A stretch of 64,000 bases of DNA from the NCBI RefSeq assembly GCF_032193765.1, contig NZ_JAVBIJ010000001.1, positions 2,852,001 to 2,916,000 on the forward strand, given 5' to 3'. Below the pieces are notes generated by a model. It was not told the DNA's origin. It saw only the letters and a program-made list of their open reading frames with translations, and made no database searches. This stretch comes from Rhodoferax potami. Lineage in GTDB: Bacteria > Pseudomonadota > Gammaproteobacteria > Burkholderiales > Burkholderiaceae_C. Below are positions 28,697 to 38,231 of this stretch, one piece after another (the stretch's first letter is position 1; every line of letters starts with the position of its first letter). The translations under genes and the position numbers were made by a program.

Positions 28697-31102
28697 ATGC
28701 AAAAAAAACAACAACATGACCAAAGCCAGATCAAGTGGATCTCCGACTTCATCTGGAATATTGCTGACGACCGCCTGCGCGACGTCTATGTGCGCGGTAA
28801 GTACCGCGACGTGATTCTGCCCTTCACCGTGCTGCGGCGGCTCGACGCCGTCCTCGAAGCGACCAAGGACACGGTTCTGGAGCGCAAGAAGTTCCTGGAC
28901 ACCCACAAGGTGGCTGAGCAGGACGGCGCTCTGCGTATGGCGGCAGGCCAAGCCTTCTACAACGTCTCGGAGTTCACTCTGGCCAAGCTTAAAGCCAGTG
29001 CGGCAGGTCAGCGCCTGCGTGATGACTTCATTGCGTATCTGGACGGGTTCTCGCCCAACGTTCAGGAAATCCTCACCAAGTTCAACTTCCGCAACCAGAT
29101 CCAGAAGCTGGTGGATTCGCACGTCCTTGGCTACATGATCGACGACTTCCTCGACCCTGAGGTCAATCTCGCGCCGATCCCAGTGAAAGATGTCGACGGT
29201 CGTATCAAGCTGCCCGCTCTGGACAACCACGGCATGGGCACGGTTTTCGAGGAGCTGATCCGCCGCTTCAATGAGGAAAACAACGAAGAGGCTGGTGAGC
29301 ATTTCACCCCACGCGACGTGGTGCAGCTCATGGCCAAACTGCTGTTCCTGCCAGTGGCCGACAGGATTGAGTCCAGCACCTACTCGCTCTATGACGGCTC
29401 ATGCGGCACCGGCGGCATGCTAACCGTGGCCGAGGAAGCGCTGCACGAGTTGGCAGAGCAGCACGGCAAGGAAGTGTCTATCCACCTGTTCGGTCAGGAG
29501 ATCAGCGACGAAACGTACGCCATCTGCAAGGCCGACCTTCTCTTGAAGGGCGAAGGCGCGGAAGCCGAGAACATCGTCGGCGGCGCAGATAAATCAACCT
29601 TGTCCGCCGACCAGTTCCGCAGTCGCGAATTCGATTTCATGATCTCCAACCCTCCCTACGGCAAGAGTTGGAAGACCGATCTGGATCGCATGGGCGGAAA
29701 GAAGGAATTCAACGACTCGCGCTTCATCGTCAGCCACGATGGCGATGCCGAGTTCAAGCTCATCACCCGGTCCAGCGACGGGCAGCTTATGTTCCTGGTG
29801 AACAAGCTGCAAAAAATGAAGCACACCACGCAGTTGGGCAGCCGCATCGCGCTAGTTCATAACGGCTCGGCACTGTTCACCGGCGACGCGGGCCAGGGCG
29901 AAAGCAACATCCGCCGCTGGGTGCTGGAAAACGACTGGCTCGAAGCCATCATCGCCCTGCCGCTCAACATTTTCTATAACACTGGCATCGCCACCTACAT
30001 CTGGGTACTGGCCAACAAGAAGGCCCAAGCGCGTCGCGGCAAGGTGCAGTTGATCGACGCATCGCAGTGGTTCCAGCCTTTGCGTCGCAACCTCGGCAAG
30101 AAAAACTGCGAACTCTCGGGTACCGATATCCAACACATCATCGACCTTTACCTTGGTGATGCGCAGGAATCTGCCAAAGAAACCGAACACAGCAAATGGT
30201 TCGACACCCAGGATTTCGGCTACTGGAAGATCACCGTCGAGCGTCCGCTGCGCCTGAAAAGCCAACTATCTGACGAACGCATCGAGTCCCTGCGTTTTGC
30301 CTCCGGCGATGAGGCACTGCGCGCAGAGATCTACGCCACTCACGGCGAGGCGCTCTACAGCGAGTTTGCCAAGCGCAGGCCGATCATCGAGGCGTGGCTG
30401 AAAGGCGACGACGAGGACGAAAACGAAGACGAAAACAGAGAAGACAGCGACAGCGGCGATGACGGCGAAGCCCCCGCTGCCCGTAAGGCCGTGCCCGCCA
30501 AGCGGCGCAAGAAGCTGCTAGACGCATCGACATGGCTGCGCGACAAGGGGCTGATGGAGGTGGCGCAACGGACGCAAAAGGCTCTGGGCAGCGCCGTGTT
30601 CGACAACCACAACGAGTTCCGCACGCTCTTCGATGCGGCGATCAAGGCGCAGGGTGACAAGCTCGGTGCGTCCGACAAGAAGGCCATCTACAAGGCGGTG
30701 AGCTGGCGCGACGAAGCCGCCCCGCCGGTTATTGCCAAACGCAGCAAGCTCAAGGCAGGGGAACACTTCGAACCCGGCTTCGATGGCGCGTACCTTGAGC
30801 CCGTGGGCAAAGATCGCTTCATGGTCGAGTACGAACCCGACAGCGAGCTGCGCGACACCGAGCTGGTGCCGTTGAAGGAACCGGGTGGCATCGACGCCTT
30901 CTTCGCACGCGAGGTGATACCTCACGCTCCGGACGCCTGGATCACAGCGGACAAGACCCAGATCGGCTACGAGATTTCGTTCGCACGCTACTTCTACAAG
31001 CCAGTGCCGTTGCGGACACTGGCCGAAATTCGCGCCGACATCCTCGCGCTGGAGCAGCAAAGCGAAGGTTTGTTGCACAAGATCGTGGGGGTAGAAAAAT
31101 AA
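28697..31102 (+). CDS. hsdM: Type I restriction-modification DNA methyltransferase subunit M
   Basis: 801 residues from the ATG at 28697 (GAGGAAT upstream). The longer frame starting at 28586 overlaps the previous gene and is rejected. The N-terminal HsdM_N helical part is 'WISDFIWNIADDRLRDVYVRGKYRDVILPF'. SAM motif I is 'YDGSCGTGGML' (about 232-242) and the catalytic motif IV is NPPYG (318-322), marking an N6-adenine methylase. It is longer than classical HsdM (~500-530), with an acidic linker (DDEDENEDENREDSDSGDDG, about 572-591) and an extra C-terminal part of ~200 residues, as in the long-form type I M subunits. Confidence 0.93.
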   Translation: MQKKQQHDQSQIKWISDFIWNIADDRLRDVYVRGKYRDVILPFTVLRRLDAVLEATKDTVLERKKFLDTHKVAEQDGALRMAAGQAFYNVSEFTLAKLKASAAGQRLRDDFIAYLDGFSPNVQEILTKFNFRNQIQKLVDSHVLGYMIDDFLDPEVNLAPIPVKDVDGRIKLPALDNHGMGTVFEELIRRFNEENNEEAGEHFTPRDVVQLMAKLLFLPVADRIESSTYSLYDGSCGTGGMLTVAEEALHELAEQHGKEVSIHLFGQEISDETYAICKADLLLKGEGAEAENIVGGADKSTLSADQFRSREFDFMISNPPYGKSWKTDLDRMGGKKEFNDSRFIVSHDGDAEFKLITRSSDGQLMFLVNKLQKMKHTTQLGSRIALVHNGSALFTGDAGQGESNIRRWVLENDWLEAIIALPLNIFYNTGIATYIWVLANKKAQARRGKVQLIDASQWFQPLRRNLGKKNCELSGTDIQHIIDLYLGDAQESAKETEHSKWFDTQDFGYWKITVERPLRLKSQLSDERIESLRFASGDEALRAEIYATHGEALYSEFAKRRPIIEAWLKGDDEDENEDENREDSDSGDDGEAPAARKAVPAKRRKKLLDASTWLRDKGLMEVAQRTQKALGSAVFDNHNEFRTLFDAAIKAQGDKLGASDKKAIYKAVSWRDEAAPPVIAKRSKLKAGEHFEPGFDGAYLEPVGKDRFMVEYEPDSELRDTELVPLKEPGGIDAFFAREVIPHAPDAWITADKTQIGYEISFARYFYKPVPLRTLAEIRADILALEQQSEGLLHKIVGVEK

Positions 31103-32502
31103 TGTTTTGCCCCTACCCAGATTACAGACGAACTGATTTGAAATGGTTTGAACATTTACCTGATTCGTGGGCTATTCTGCGTACCAAACAAATGTTCCGC
31201 CTGGTCATTGAAAAGGCCCCGGCAAATAACCAGATGGAGTTGCTATCTGTTTACACCCATATTGGCGTAAGACCGAGAAAAAGCCTTGAACAACGCGGCA
31301 ACAAAGCCTCTACAACCGATGGATATTGGGTAGTAAAGGAGGGAGACATAATTTGCAACAAGCTCCTCGCTTGGATGGGAGCGATTGGCGCCTCTCACTA
31401 TCAAGGCGTTACGAGTCCCGCCTATGATATTTTGAGACCAATCAAGTCGTGCAACACAGACTATTATCATTTTCTATTCAGAACAAAGAAATATCTCCAG
31501 CAGTTCAAAATAAGGTCGAGGGGCATAATGGACATGCGCCTCCGGTTATATTTCGACCAGTTTGGACAAATTCCAATTCCTGTCCCTCCGCGCCATGAGC
31601 AAGACCAGATCGTCGCCTACCTTCGCGCGCAGGACGCACACATCGCCCGCTTCATCAAGGCCAAACGCGAACTCATCGAGCTCTTGACCGAACAGAAGCT
31701 GCGCATCATCGACCACGGGGTCACGCGCGGCCTCGATCCTACCGTCCCACTCAAGCCATCCGGCATTGAATGGCTAGGCGAGATGCCGGAGCATTGGGAT
31801 ACGTCTCGCTTGAAGTATTGCGTTTCCCGGATTCACGCAGGCGGCACGCCAGACACCGGAGTTGATAGCTTTTGGTCTGACAGCAGCGATGGAACACCGT
31901 GGCTATTGATCGGGGATGTGACAAGGGCAGATCGCGTTGTTACCTCGACCAAGCGACTGACTCAAGCCGGGTTACTGTCGAAGCGATTGACCGTTGTCCC
32001 TGCTGGAGCAGTGCTCTACACGATGTATGCCAGCATCGGCAAAGCTGCAGTTCTTGAGATAGACGCTGCAATAAATCAAGCGATCCTCGGACTTGAGCCG
32101 AAGTGCGACGTGCTGTTACCCGAATTCCTGTTTTTTTGGCTTCGTAGCTTGGAGCGTCACATCAGGAATCTTGCGAGCACAAGCACTCAAGCAAATTTGA
32201 ATGCTGCCAAGGTCAAGGCGCTTCCGGTTTTTCTTCCAACATTGGAGGAGCAGAGACTCATTTGCGATTGGATCAAGTGCGAATGCCGGATATTTGACGA
32301 CGCCATTGCCCGCAACGAAGACGAAATCAAGCTGATCAGGGAATACCGCGATCGCCTAATTGCCGATGTGGTCACTGGTCAAGTAGACGTGCGCGGCTGG
32401 CAGCCCGGACCGGAGGACATGGTGGACGACGCGGCGCTGGCTGCGCTCGACGACAACTCAGAAGCTGTGACCGATGAGGAGGATGGCGATGGCGAAGACT
32501 GA
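31102..32502 (+). CDS. hsdS: Type I restriction-modification specificity subunit S
   Basis: 466 residues, with the ATG sharing one base with the hsdM stop. Two target-recognition halves are visible. The first ends with 'IPIPVPPRHEQDQIVAYLRAQDAHIARFI' (about 155-190) and the second begins 'IEWLGEMPEHWDTSRLKYCV' (about 222). The second closes with 'LPVFLPTLEEQRLICDWI'. The repeated 'PP..EQ..I..yL' helices form the spacer that holds the M subunits. It sets the bipartite recognition sequence, which cannot be read from the protein. Base composition of the first domain (31110-31560) is more AT-rich than its surroundings, suggesting exchange of that recognition domain. Confidence 0.93.
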   Translation: MFCPYPDYRRTDLKWFEHLPDSWAILRTKQMFRLVIEKAPANNQMELLSVYTHIGVRPRKSLEQRGNKASTTDGYWVVKEGDIICNKLLAWMGAIGASHYQGVTSPAYDILRPIKSCNTDYYHFLFRTKKYLQQFKIRSRGIMDMRLRLYFDQFGQIPIPVPPRHEQDQIVAYLRAQDAHIARFIKAKRELIELLTEQKLRIIDHGVTRGLDPTVPLKPSGIEWLGEMPEHWDTSRLKYCVSRIHAGGTPDTGVDSFWSDSSDGTPWLLIGDVTRADRVVTSTKRLTQAGLLSKRLTVVPAGAVLYTMYASIGKAAVLEIDAAINQAILGLEPKCDVLLPEFLFFWLRSLERHIRNLASTSTQANLNAAKVKALPVFLPTLEEQRLICDWIKCECRIFDDAIARNEDEIKLIREYRDRLIADVVTGQVDVRGWQPGPEDMVDDAALAALDDNSEAVTDEEDGDGED

Positions 32503-35500
32503 CACAAGTGAGCGCTGGTTCGAGGCGCGCGTGGTGCGCGGCTTGACCGGCGTGCCGCAGCCTGAGTACAGCCATGAGCTTGCTCCCACGGACTTCGCCG
32601 CAACCCACAACGGATACGTGCAGGGCAAGCCAACCGACTACAACCGCGACGTGGCGTTGGATGTGGCGCAGTTGCTGGCCTTCTTGCAGGCCAGCCAGCC
32701 TAAGGCGGTGGATACGCTGGAACTGGCAGCGGACGGTATCAAGCGCACCCAGTTCCTGCACCGGCTGCAAGGCGAGATCACCAAGCGCGGCGTCGTGGAC
32801 GTGCTGCGCAAGGGCGTGAGCCACGGGCCAGTACACGTCGATCTATACAAGCTACTGCCCACGCCTGGCAACGCCGCCGCAGCTGACGCTTTCGGCAAGA
32901 ACATCTTCAGCGTCACCCGGCAGGTTCGCTATAGCAACGATTCCGGCAACGAGCTGGACTTGGCGATCTTCATAAATGGGCTACCGGTGCTGACGTTCGA
33001 GTTGAAGAACTCGTTAACAAAGCAGACCCTGGCCAACGCCATCGTCCAGTATCAAACCACGCGCAGCCCACAGGAGCTGCTGTTCCAGTTAGGGCGTTGC
33101 GTGGCGCACATCGCCATAGATGACACGGAGGCCGCGTTCTGCACCGAGCTTAAGGGCAAAGCCTCGTGGTTTCTTCCATTCAACCAGGGCTGGAACAGCG
33201 GCGCGGGCAATCCACCCAACCCGGATGGTTTGAAGACCGATTACCTGTGGAAGCAGGTGCTGACCCGCGAGTCGCTGGCCAACATCATCGAGAGTTATGC
33301 GCAGGTGGTTGAGGAGGAAGAAGCAGACGCCAGCGGAAAGAAGCGCAAGAAGCGCAAGCAGATCTTCCCGCGCTTCCATCAGTTGCGCACGGTGCGTGCG
33401 CTGCTGAGCCGCGCCCATACCGATGGGGTGGGCAAGCGCTATCTGATCCAGCATTCCGCAGGCAGCGGAAAGAGCAACACGATTGCCTGGCTAGCGCACC
33501 AATTGGTGGAGCTGCGCCGCAAGGACGACCCGATGACGGCACAGTTCGACTCCATCATCGTCATTACCGACCGGCGCGCGCTGGACACACAGATTGCCCG
33601 AACCATCAAGGGTTACGACCACGTGGCGGCAATCTTCGGCCACTCCGACAATGCGCAGGAACTGCGTGAGTACTTGCGCCGTGGCAAGAAAATCATCGTC
33701 ACCACGGTGCAGAAATTTCCGTTCATCCTCGATGAGCTGGGTGACCTAAGCGACAGGAAGTTCGCGCTGTTGATAGACGAGGCGCATTCCAGTCAAGGGG
33801 GCAAGACCACTGCGCGGATGCACGAAGCCCTGGGCGGCAAGGCGACGGAGGAGGAGTTCGAAGAGGACAGCACGCAGGACGCTGTCAACGCGGAGATCGA
33901 GAAGCGTATCGCCTCGCGCAAGCTTCTGGCCAACGCCAGCTACTTTGCGTTCACTGCCACGCCCAAGAACAAGACGCTGGAGTTGTTCGGCGAGAAGACC
34001 CTAGTCGGCGACAAGGTGCAGTTCCGCTCGCCCGAAGAACTGACCTACACCACCAAGCAGGCCATCCAGGAGAAGTTCATCCTCGACGTAGTGGAGAACT
34101 ACACCACCTACGACAGCTTCTACCAAGTGGCCAAGACGGTGGCGGACGACCCGGAATTCGACAAGGTGAAGGCTCTGAAGAAGATTCGACACTACGTCGA
34201 ATCGCACGACAAGGCCATCCGCCGCAAGGCCGAGATCATGGTCGATCACTTCATCGCGCAGGTGGCGGGCAAACAGAAGATCGGTGGCAAGGCGCGAGCG
34301 ATGATCGTGTGCAGCGGTATCGCGCGGGCCATTGATTACTTCCGTGAGGTGTCGGACTACCTCACGCAGATCAAGAGCCCTTACAAAGCCATCGTGGCGT
34401 ACTCGGGCGACTTCGAGATTGGTGGCCAGAAGAAGACCGAAGCCGATCTCAACGGGTTTCCAAGCAAAGACATTCCTGCCAACCTCAAGCAAGATCCGTA
34501 TCGATTCCTGATCGTCGCCAACAAGTTCGTCACCGGCTTTGATGAACCATTGCTGCACACGATGTATGTGGATAAGCCGCTGGCGGGCGTCCTGGCGGTG
34601 CAGACCCTGTCTCGCCTGAACCGGGCGCATCCACAGAAGTACGACACCTTCGTGCTCGACTTCGCCGACAACGCCGAGGCGGTGAAGGCGGCGTTCCAGG
34701 ACTACTACCGCGCCACCATACAGACCGGCGAAACCGACGCCAACAAGCTGCATGACCTGAAGGCCGAACTCGACGGGCAGCAGGTTTACAGCTGGCAGCA
34801 GGTAGAAGACTTGGTGGCGCTGTACTTGAACGGCGCTGACCGGGACAAACTTGATCCGATCCTCGATGCGTGCGTGGTCGAATACACAGACAAGCTCGGC
34901 GAGGACGATCAGGTCAAGTTCAAGGGGAAGGCGAAGGCCTTCGTGCGCAGCTACGGTTTCCTCGCTGCGATCCTGAGCTACGGTCACCCGACTTGGGAGA
35001 AGCTGTCGATCTTCCTGAACTTCCTCATCCCCAAGTTGCCCGCGCCCAAGGAGGAAGACCTCTCCAAGGGGGTGCTGGAAACCATCGACATGGACAGCTA
35101 CCGGGTTGAGGCCAAAGCGGCGCTGAAGATGGCAATGGACGACACCGATGCCACTGTCGAACCAGTTCCACCAGGCGCAGGAGGTGGCAAAGGCGAGGCA
35201 GAAGTCGATAGGCTCTCTGCGATTGTCAAGACTTTCAACGATCTGTTCGGCAACATCGACTGGAAGGACGAGGACAAGATTCGCAGGGTCATCGCCGAAG
35301 AAATCCCCGCGCGTGTTGCTCAAGACAAGGCGTACCAGAACGCTCTGGCGAACTCCGATAAGCAGAACGCAAAGCTTGAGCACGACAAGGCGCTCAACCG
35401 GGTCGTTTTGGAACTCTTGTCCGACCACACTGAACTGTTCAAACAATTCAGCGACAACCCCAATTTCAAGCGATGGCTAACCGATATGGTTTTCGACTCG

Positions 35501-35563
35501 ACTTATTACCCAGGGATGAATTCTTCGACTTCCCTTCAACAAGGAATGTCGGCAAGAAATTAA
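32489..35563 (+). CDS. hsdR: Type I restriction-modification motor/nuclease subunit R
   Basis: 1024 residues from the ATG at 32489, which has GAGGAGG 7 bases upstream; this overlaps hsdS by 14 bases. Nuclease domain: 'NELDLAIFINGLPVLTFELKN' (about 153-173), the PD-(D/E)xK core. Motor: Walker A 'HSAGSGKSNTIAWL' (about 321-334), DEAH box 'LLIDEAHSSQGG' (about 428), 'FTATPKNKTLELFG' and later SF2 motifs such as 'VANKFVTGFDEP' and 'VQTLSRLNRAHP'. It translocates DNA and cuts at collisions when the S subunit site is unmethylated. All required motifs are present, so the system looks active. Confidence 0.93.
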   Translation: MAKTDTSERWFEARVVRGLTGVPQPEYSHELAPTDFAATHNGYVQGKPTDYNRDVALDVAQLLAFLQASQPKAVDTLELAADGIKRTQFLHRLQGEITKRGVVDVLRKGVSHGPVHVDLYKLLPTPGNAAAADAFGKNIFSVTRQVRYSNDSGNELDLAIFINGLPVLTFELKNSLTKQTLANAIVQYQTTRSPQELLFQLGRCVAHIAIDDTEAAFCTELKGKASWFLPFNQGWNSGAGNPPNPDGLKTDYLWKQVLTRESLANIIESYAQVVEEEEADASGKKRKKRKQIFPRFHQLRTVRALLSRAHTDGVGKRYLIQHSAGSGKSNTIAWLAHQLVELRRKDDPMTAQFDSIIVITDRRALDTQIARTIKGYDHVAAIFGHSDNAQELREYLRRGKKIIVTTVQKFPFILDELGDLSDRKFALLIDEAHSSQGGKTTARMHEALGGKATEEEFEEDSTQDAVNAEIEKRIASRKLLANASYFAFTATPKNKTLELFGEKTLVGDKVQFRSPEELTYTTKQAIQEKFILDVVENYTTYDSFYQVAKTVADDPEFDKVKALKKIRHYVESHDKAIRRKAEIMVDHFIAQVAGKQKIGGKARAMIVCSGIARAIDYFREVSDYLTQIKSPYKAIVAYSGDFEIGGQKKTEADLNGFPSKDIPANLKQDPYRFLIVANKFVTGFDEPLLHTMYVDKPLAGVLAVQTLSRLNRAHPQKYDTFVLDFADNAEAVKAAFQDYYRATIQTGETDANKLHDLKAELDGQQVYSWQQVEDLVALYLNGADRDKLDPILDACVVEYTDKLGEDDQVKFKGKAKAFVRSYGFLAAILSYGHPTWEKLSIFLNFLIPKLPAPKEEDLSKGVLETIDMDSYRVEAKAALKMAMDDTDATVEPVPPGAGGGKGEAEVDRLSAIVKTFNDLFGNIDWKDEDKIRRVIAEEIPARVAQDKAYQNALANSDKQNAKLEHDKALNRVVLELLSDHTELFKQFSDNPNFKRWLTDMVFDSTYYPGMNSSTSLQQGMSARN

Positions 35564-35584
35564 GAGCAAAGGAATGAGAGAAAC

Positions 35585-36463
35585 ATGAGAGCACACCTAA
35601 CCACTCACGCAATCCTCGACACGATCCCGCTGCGGATTGGTGCTGTTCTCTCGGATCGAAAAGTCTTTCTTGAGAATCTGGTCTATGACGAAACTGGGAC
35701 CGATCAACAAAACCGACGCGAACTGACTGACAAGCGATATCACGTCATCGCGAATCTTGTCACCCTCTACCCTGTCAGGAAGGACCTGGGGCGGTGGCGA
35801 TTGGTCGTCAAAGACAGCCAGGACTCTCAGAAGCTTCCACCTGTTTTCACCGTTCTCCCTGTTGAATCAGATATCCGCACAGAAGCCAATCTGACCAAGG
35901 CGCTCTCCGACGCTCGCCAATCAGGTGACTCGCGGATCACCCCGGAATTCATCCGGGATGTCCTTCACCCTCTTTACAAGAGTGGCCAACTCCGCAACCA
36001 GCAAGACCTCTCCGATCTTTTGAACAAGGGCGAAGTTGAAGGCCTCGTCTCTGCACTCGAGGAGGCCAACGAAGACAGAAAAGTGCTCCTTGCCCGCATC
36101 TCTGAACTCGAAGCCAAAGAGGCCGTCCAGGATCAGGAGATGTCCAAGGTCAACTACGAGAACCAGGTAATTGATGTGACCGATGGGGCGATTCTCGAAG
36201 ACGCAAGAGTCGTCACGATAGATCGACAACGAGGCCCGACCCAATACACGCAAATTGAGCTCAGCAACGGACTCAAGCTGCTCAAAAAGTGGGACATCCC
36301 CAAAACGCTCGCCAAGGCAACCGCTCTCAAGGGCAAGCATGTTCGAACAACCGTTTGGAACAAAGTCGGGAGCAAGCCAACCGACAGGGATTATTGGAAG
36401 CCCACCGTCTGGTTTGAAGACATCTATGAAATCAAAGACGTTGCATCCGAGGAGTCGAGATGA
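35585..36463 (+). CDS. Hypothetical protein with coiled coil
   Basis: 292 residues, beginning 21 bases after hsdR. The family is not recognised. Residues 1-90 look beta-rich (IGAVLSDRKVFLENLVYDETGTD). Residues 100-200 are helical, with a probable coiled coil (EEANEDRKVLLARISELEAKEAVQDQEM). The C-terminal 90 residues have 'RQRGPTQYTQIELSNGLKLLKKW' and end 'WKPTVWFEDIYEI'. No membrane segment or signal is visible. It overlaps the next gene by 4 bases (ATGA). It may be a further defence or immunity factor of the island. Confidence 0.6.
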   Translation: MRAHLTTHAILDTIPLRIGAVLSDRKVFLENLVYDETGTDQQNRRELTDKRYHVIANLVTLYPVRKDLGRWRLVVKDSQDSQKLPPVFTVLPVESDIRTEANLTKALSDARQSGDSRITPEFIRDVLHPLYKSGQLRNQQDLSDLLNKGEVEGLVSALEEANEDRKVLLARISELEAKEAVQDQEMSKVNYENQVIDVTDGAILEDARVVTIDRQRGPTQYTQIELSNGLKLLKKWDIPKTLAKATALKGKHVRTTVWNKVGSKPTDRDYWKPTVWFEDIYEIKDVASEESR

Positions 36464-36852
36464 TCAATCACACAATGGTTCTCACCATCAATGGCACTCG
36501 ACGCTCAGAGAAAGCTGGCGGCCTAGACGACGGCGAAGTCTCGACCTTCGAGAACAAACCCGGCGAATACCGCGACGATCTCCATACCGTCGAAGACTTG
36601 ATCGGAAACATCAACCAGTCGGCATACATGCGCGGCGAATGGATTTCCTCGATGAAGCTGGATGGACGGGACATTGTTGAAGAGCTTGCCGTAAAAATTC
36701 TTCAAGAGAACATGCTAAACATCGGCGAATCCGCCATCGAGTTGTCGCAGGCAGGAATGTTTGCTGCGGCAGATTTAGAGGATCTGATCACCTTTTTGCA
36801 ATCGATCAAGTCCAAACATTTCGACGACAACCTGGAGGATGGCCATGAATAA
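36460..36852 (+). CDS. Small hypothetical soluble protein
   Basis: 130 residues, acidic, mostly helical in the second half (DIVEELAVKILQENMLNIGES, then ADLEDLITFLQSIKSKHFDDNL). 'KPGEYRDDLHTVEDLIGNINQ' forms a distinctive centre. No known domain. It is coupled to the genes on both sides by overlaps (4 bases upstream, 8 downstream with the chosen start of the next gene). Confidence 0.55.
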   Translation: MINHTMVLTINGTRRSEKAGGLDDGEVSTFENKPGEYRDDLHTVEDLIGNINQSAYMRGEWISSMKLDGRDIVEELAVKILQENMLNIGESAIELSQAGMFAAADLEDLITFLQSIKSKHFDDNLEDGHE

Positions 36853-37195
36853 GTATCTGATCTCTGCACTGCTCTTACTTGGTACGGCTGGAAGTGCAGC
36901 GGCATGCAACACGGAGTACAACATCACGCTTCAAACGTTTGGAGAAGGTGTTCTTGTGGAGCTGCGATCTGGCAGCCCGGGAAATTCACGCGTTGTCCAA
37001 TCCAGAAAAAGTAACGGCGGTGCCGTCAATTTCGGAAACCTCTGTCCAGGTAACTACTTTCTTGCAATTGGCAATGATGACTCCGTCAGTGTGACTCAAA
37101 CTCGATATTTCGAGGCTGATGCCATCTATACAGGGAGCATCGTCATGCAACGCGGAAGTGGGAACGTTTCTCACAAATCCAGAAAGAGCCTTTAA
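36845..37195 (+). CDS. Small secreted protein
   Basis: 116 residues from the ATG at 36845, which has GGAGG 7 bases upstream. A signal peptide (MNKYLISALLLLGTAGSAAA) precedes a mature domain with 'CNTEYNITLQTFGEGVLVELRSG' and a second Cys in 'FGNLCPGNYFLAIG', probably one disulfide. The fold looks like a small beta sandwich. Function unknown. It is odd to find an exported protein amid restriction genes; it may pair with the other small envelope-associated genes nearby. Confidence 0.6.
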   Translation: MNKYLISALLLLGTAGSAAACNTEYNITLQTFGEGVLVELRSGSPGNSRVVQSRKSNGGAVNFGNLCPGNYFLAIGNDDSVSVTQTRYFEADAIYTGSIVMQRGSGNVSHKSRKSL

Positions 37196-37197
37196 TC

Positions 37198-37590
37198 ATG
37201 TCGACGCCTGCACCAAGCACGCCTCCACATCAATTTCTCAACTGCGAGATGGAGTTCGAATGCCCGAGAAATTGGTTCGAACTCACGGAGACAGACAAAG
37301 CAGGCATTAAGCATTGCTCAACCTGCGACAAACCGGTTCACCTCTGTATTACCCAGGATGAGCTAGATGCTTTTGCACGCCAAGGTGAATGCATTGCGTT
37401 CTTTTCAGATCCTGATTTGTCCACCCGTTTCAAGCTATCCCGTGAACGAGCTGAAACCAATCGCAGAGACCCAGATTTCCGCTTAGAACGAATCACGCTC
37501 GGACTCCCGAGAAGCGCCAACCGAGGGAAACTTAAAAGCTTTCTGGATAGTCTGGATGAAGCTGGAAACGATCTCTCGAAGAAGAATTAA
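37198..37590 (+). CDS. Small Cys-rich hypothetical protein
   Basis: 130 residues. The N-terminal half has a Cys pattern typical of a metal-binding knuckle: 'CEMEFECPRNW', then 'HCSTCDKPVHLC' and 'GECIAFF' (Cys at about 16, 21, 40, 43, 49, 63). The C-terminal half is charged and helical (ERAETNRRDPDFRLERITLG). It starts two bases after the secreted-protein stop. Proteins with a 'C..nW..L..t......C..C' core are known as uncharacterised small proteins; I cannot assign a role. Confidence 0.55.
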   Translation: MSTPAPSTPPHQFLNCEMEFECPRNWFELTETDKAGIKHCSTCDKPVHLCITQDELDAFARQGECIAFFSDPDLSTRFKLSRERAETNRRDPDFRLERITLGLPRSANRGKLKSFLDSLDEAGNDLSKKN

Positions 37591-37613
37591 TCAAGCCGAT
37601 TGATAAAACACTC

Positions 37614-38201
37614 ATGACAGAAAGTATTGATTTCATTCGAATTTCAATTGCCAGCTATCTGGCAATTGGAGTATTGCTGGCAACTGTTGGGCCAGCAGGC
37701 AAAGTCATTTCCGATGAGATCAAGAGAGTTAGCAACCCGCTTTTGTATGCAGCCAATGATCAACAGCTTCCCTCTAAAAAGAAAATTCTGCTTTTACGCA
37801 TATTGTTGACGCTCGGAATGATTCTGTTGTGGTCAATACTGATATGGGGTGTTATCAAGGAACGAAGATTGCAAAGCGAGATCGAAAGAGATCGCATTGA
37901 AAAGTCGGTTGGTCTCTGGTTCCAACGTATGGGTGGTTGTGGATCAATTCATTGCCAAGATTGCCAACACAGCGAGAAGGTGACTTCATTTATTCACGGA
38001 ATCGACAGTAGTCATTCAGGATTTCAGTGTCAATCTTGCGGAAAAATCACCTCACTTACTGGGGGAGGACGTGGTAAAGCCAATGAATACAAAGAGAGCT
38101 TGATATGCGACTGTGGTGGAAAATTCGATCGTGAGAAAGCAATCTTCTGCCCACAATGCAAGTCAAAGAATTTGTTTTACCGCATGGAATTCATTACCTA
38201 G
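37614..38201 (+). CDS. Membrane protein with cytoplasmic zinc-ribbon-like Cys motifs
   Basis: 195 residues. Hydrophobic segments lie at about 12-30 (SYLAIGVLLATVGPAG) and 60-82 (LLRILLTLGMILLWSILIWGV). The C-terminal half carries four CxxC pairs: 'CGSIHCQDC', 'CQSCGK', 'CDCGG' and 'CPQCKS', so probably two zinc ribbons. It is the last plus-strand gene of the defence island and ends 30 bases before a two-way terminator. Codon use is more AT-rich than in hsdR, hinting at separate origin. Confidence 0.6.
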   Translation: MTESIDFIRISIASYLAIGVLLATVGPAGKVISDEIKRVSNPLLYAANDQQLPSKKKILLLRILLTLGMILLWSILIWGVIKERRLQSEIERDRIEKSVGLWFQRMGGCGSIHCQDCQHSEKVTSFIHGIDSSHSGFQCQSCGKITSLTGGGRGKANEYKESLICDCGGKFDREKAIFCPQCKSKNLFYRMEFIT

Positions 38202-38231
38202 ATTCATGCATCGATCCAAGCCTGAAAACGC

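Noticed and set aside
34001..35446. 481-codon minus-strand frame opposite hsdR
   Set aside because: Shadow frame: low-complexity Val/Leu/Arg composition, while hsdR motifs run straight across it.
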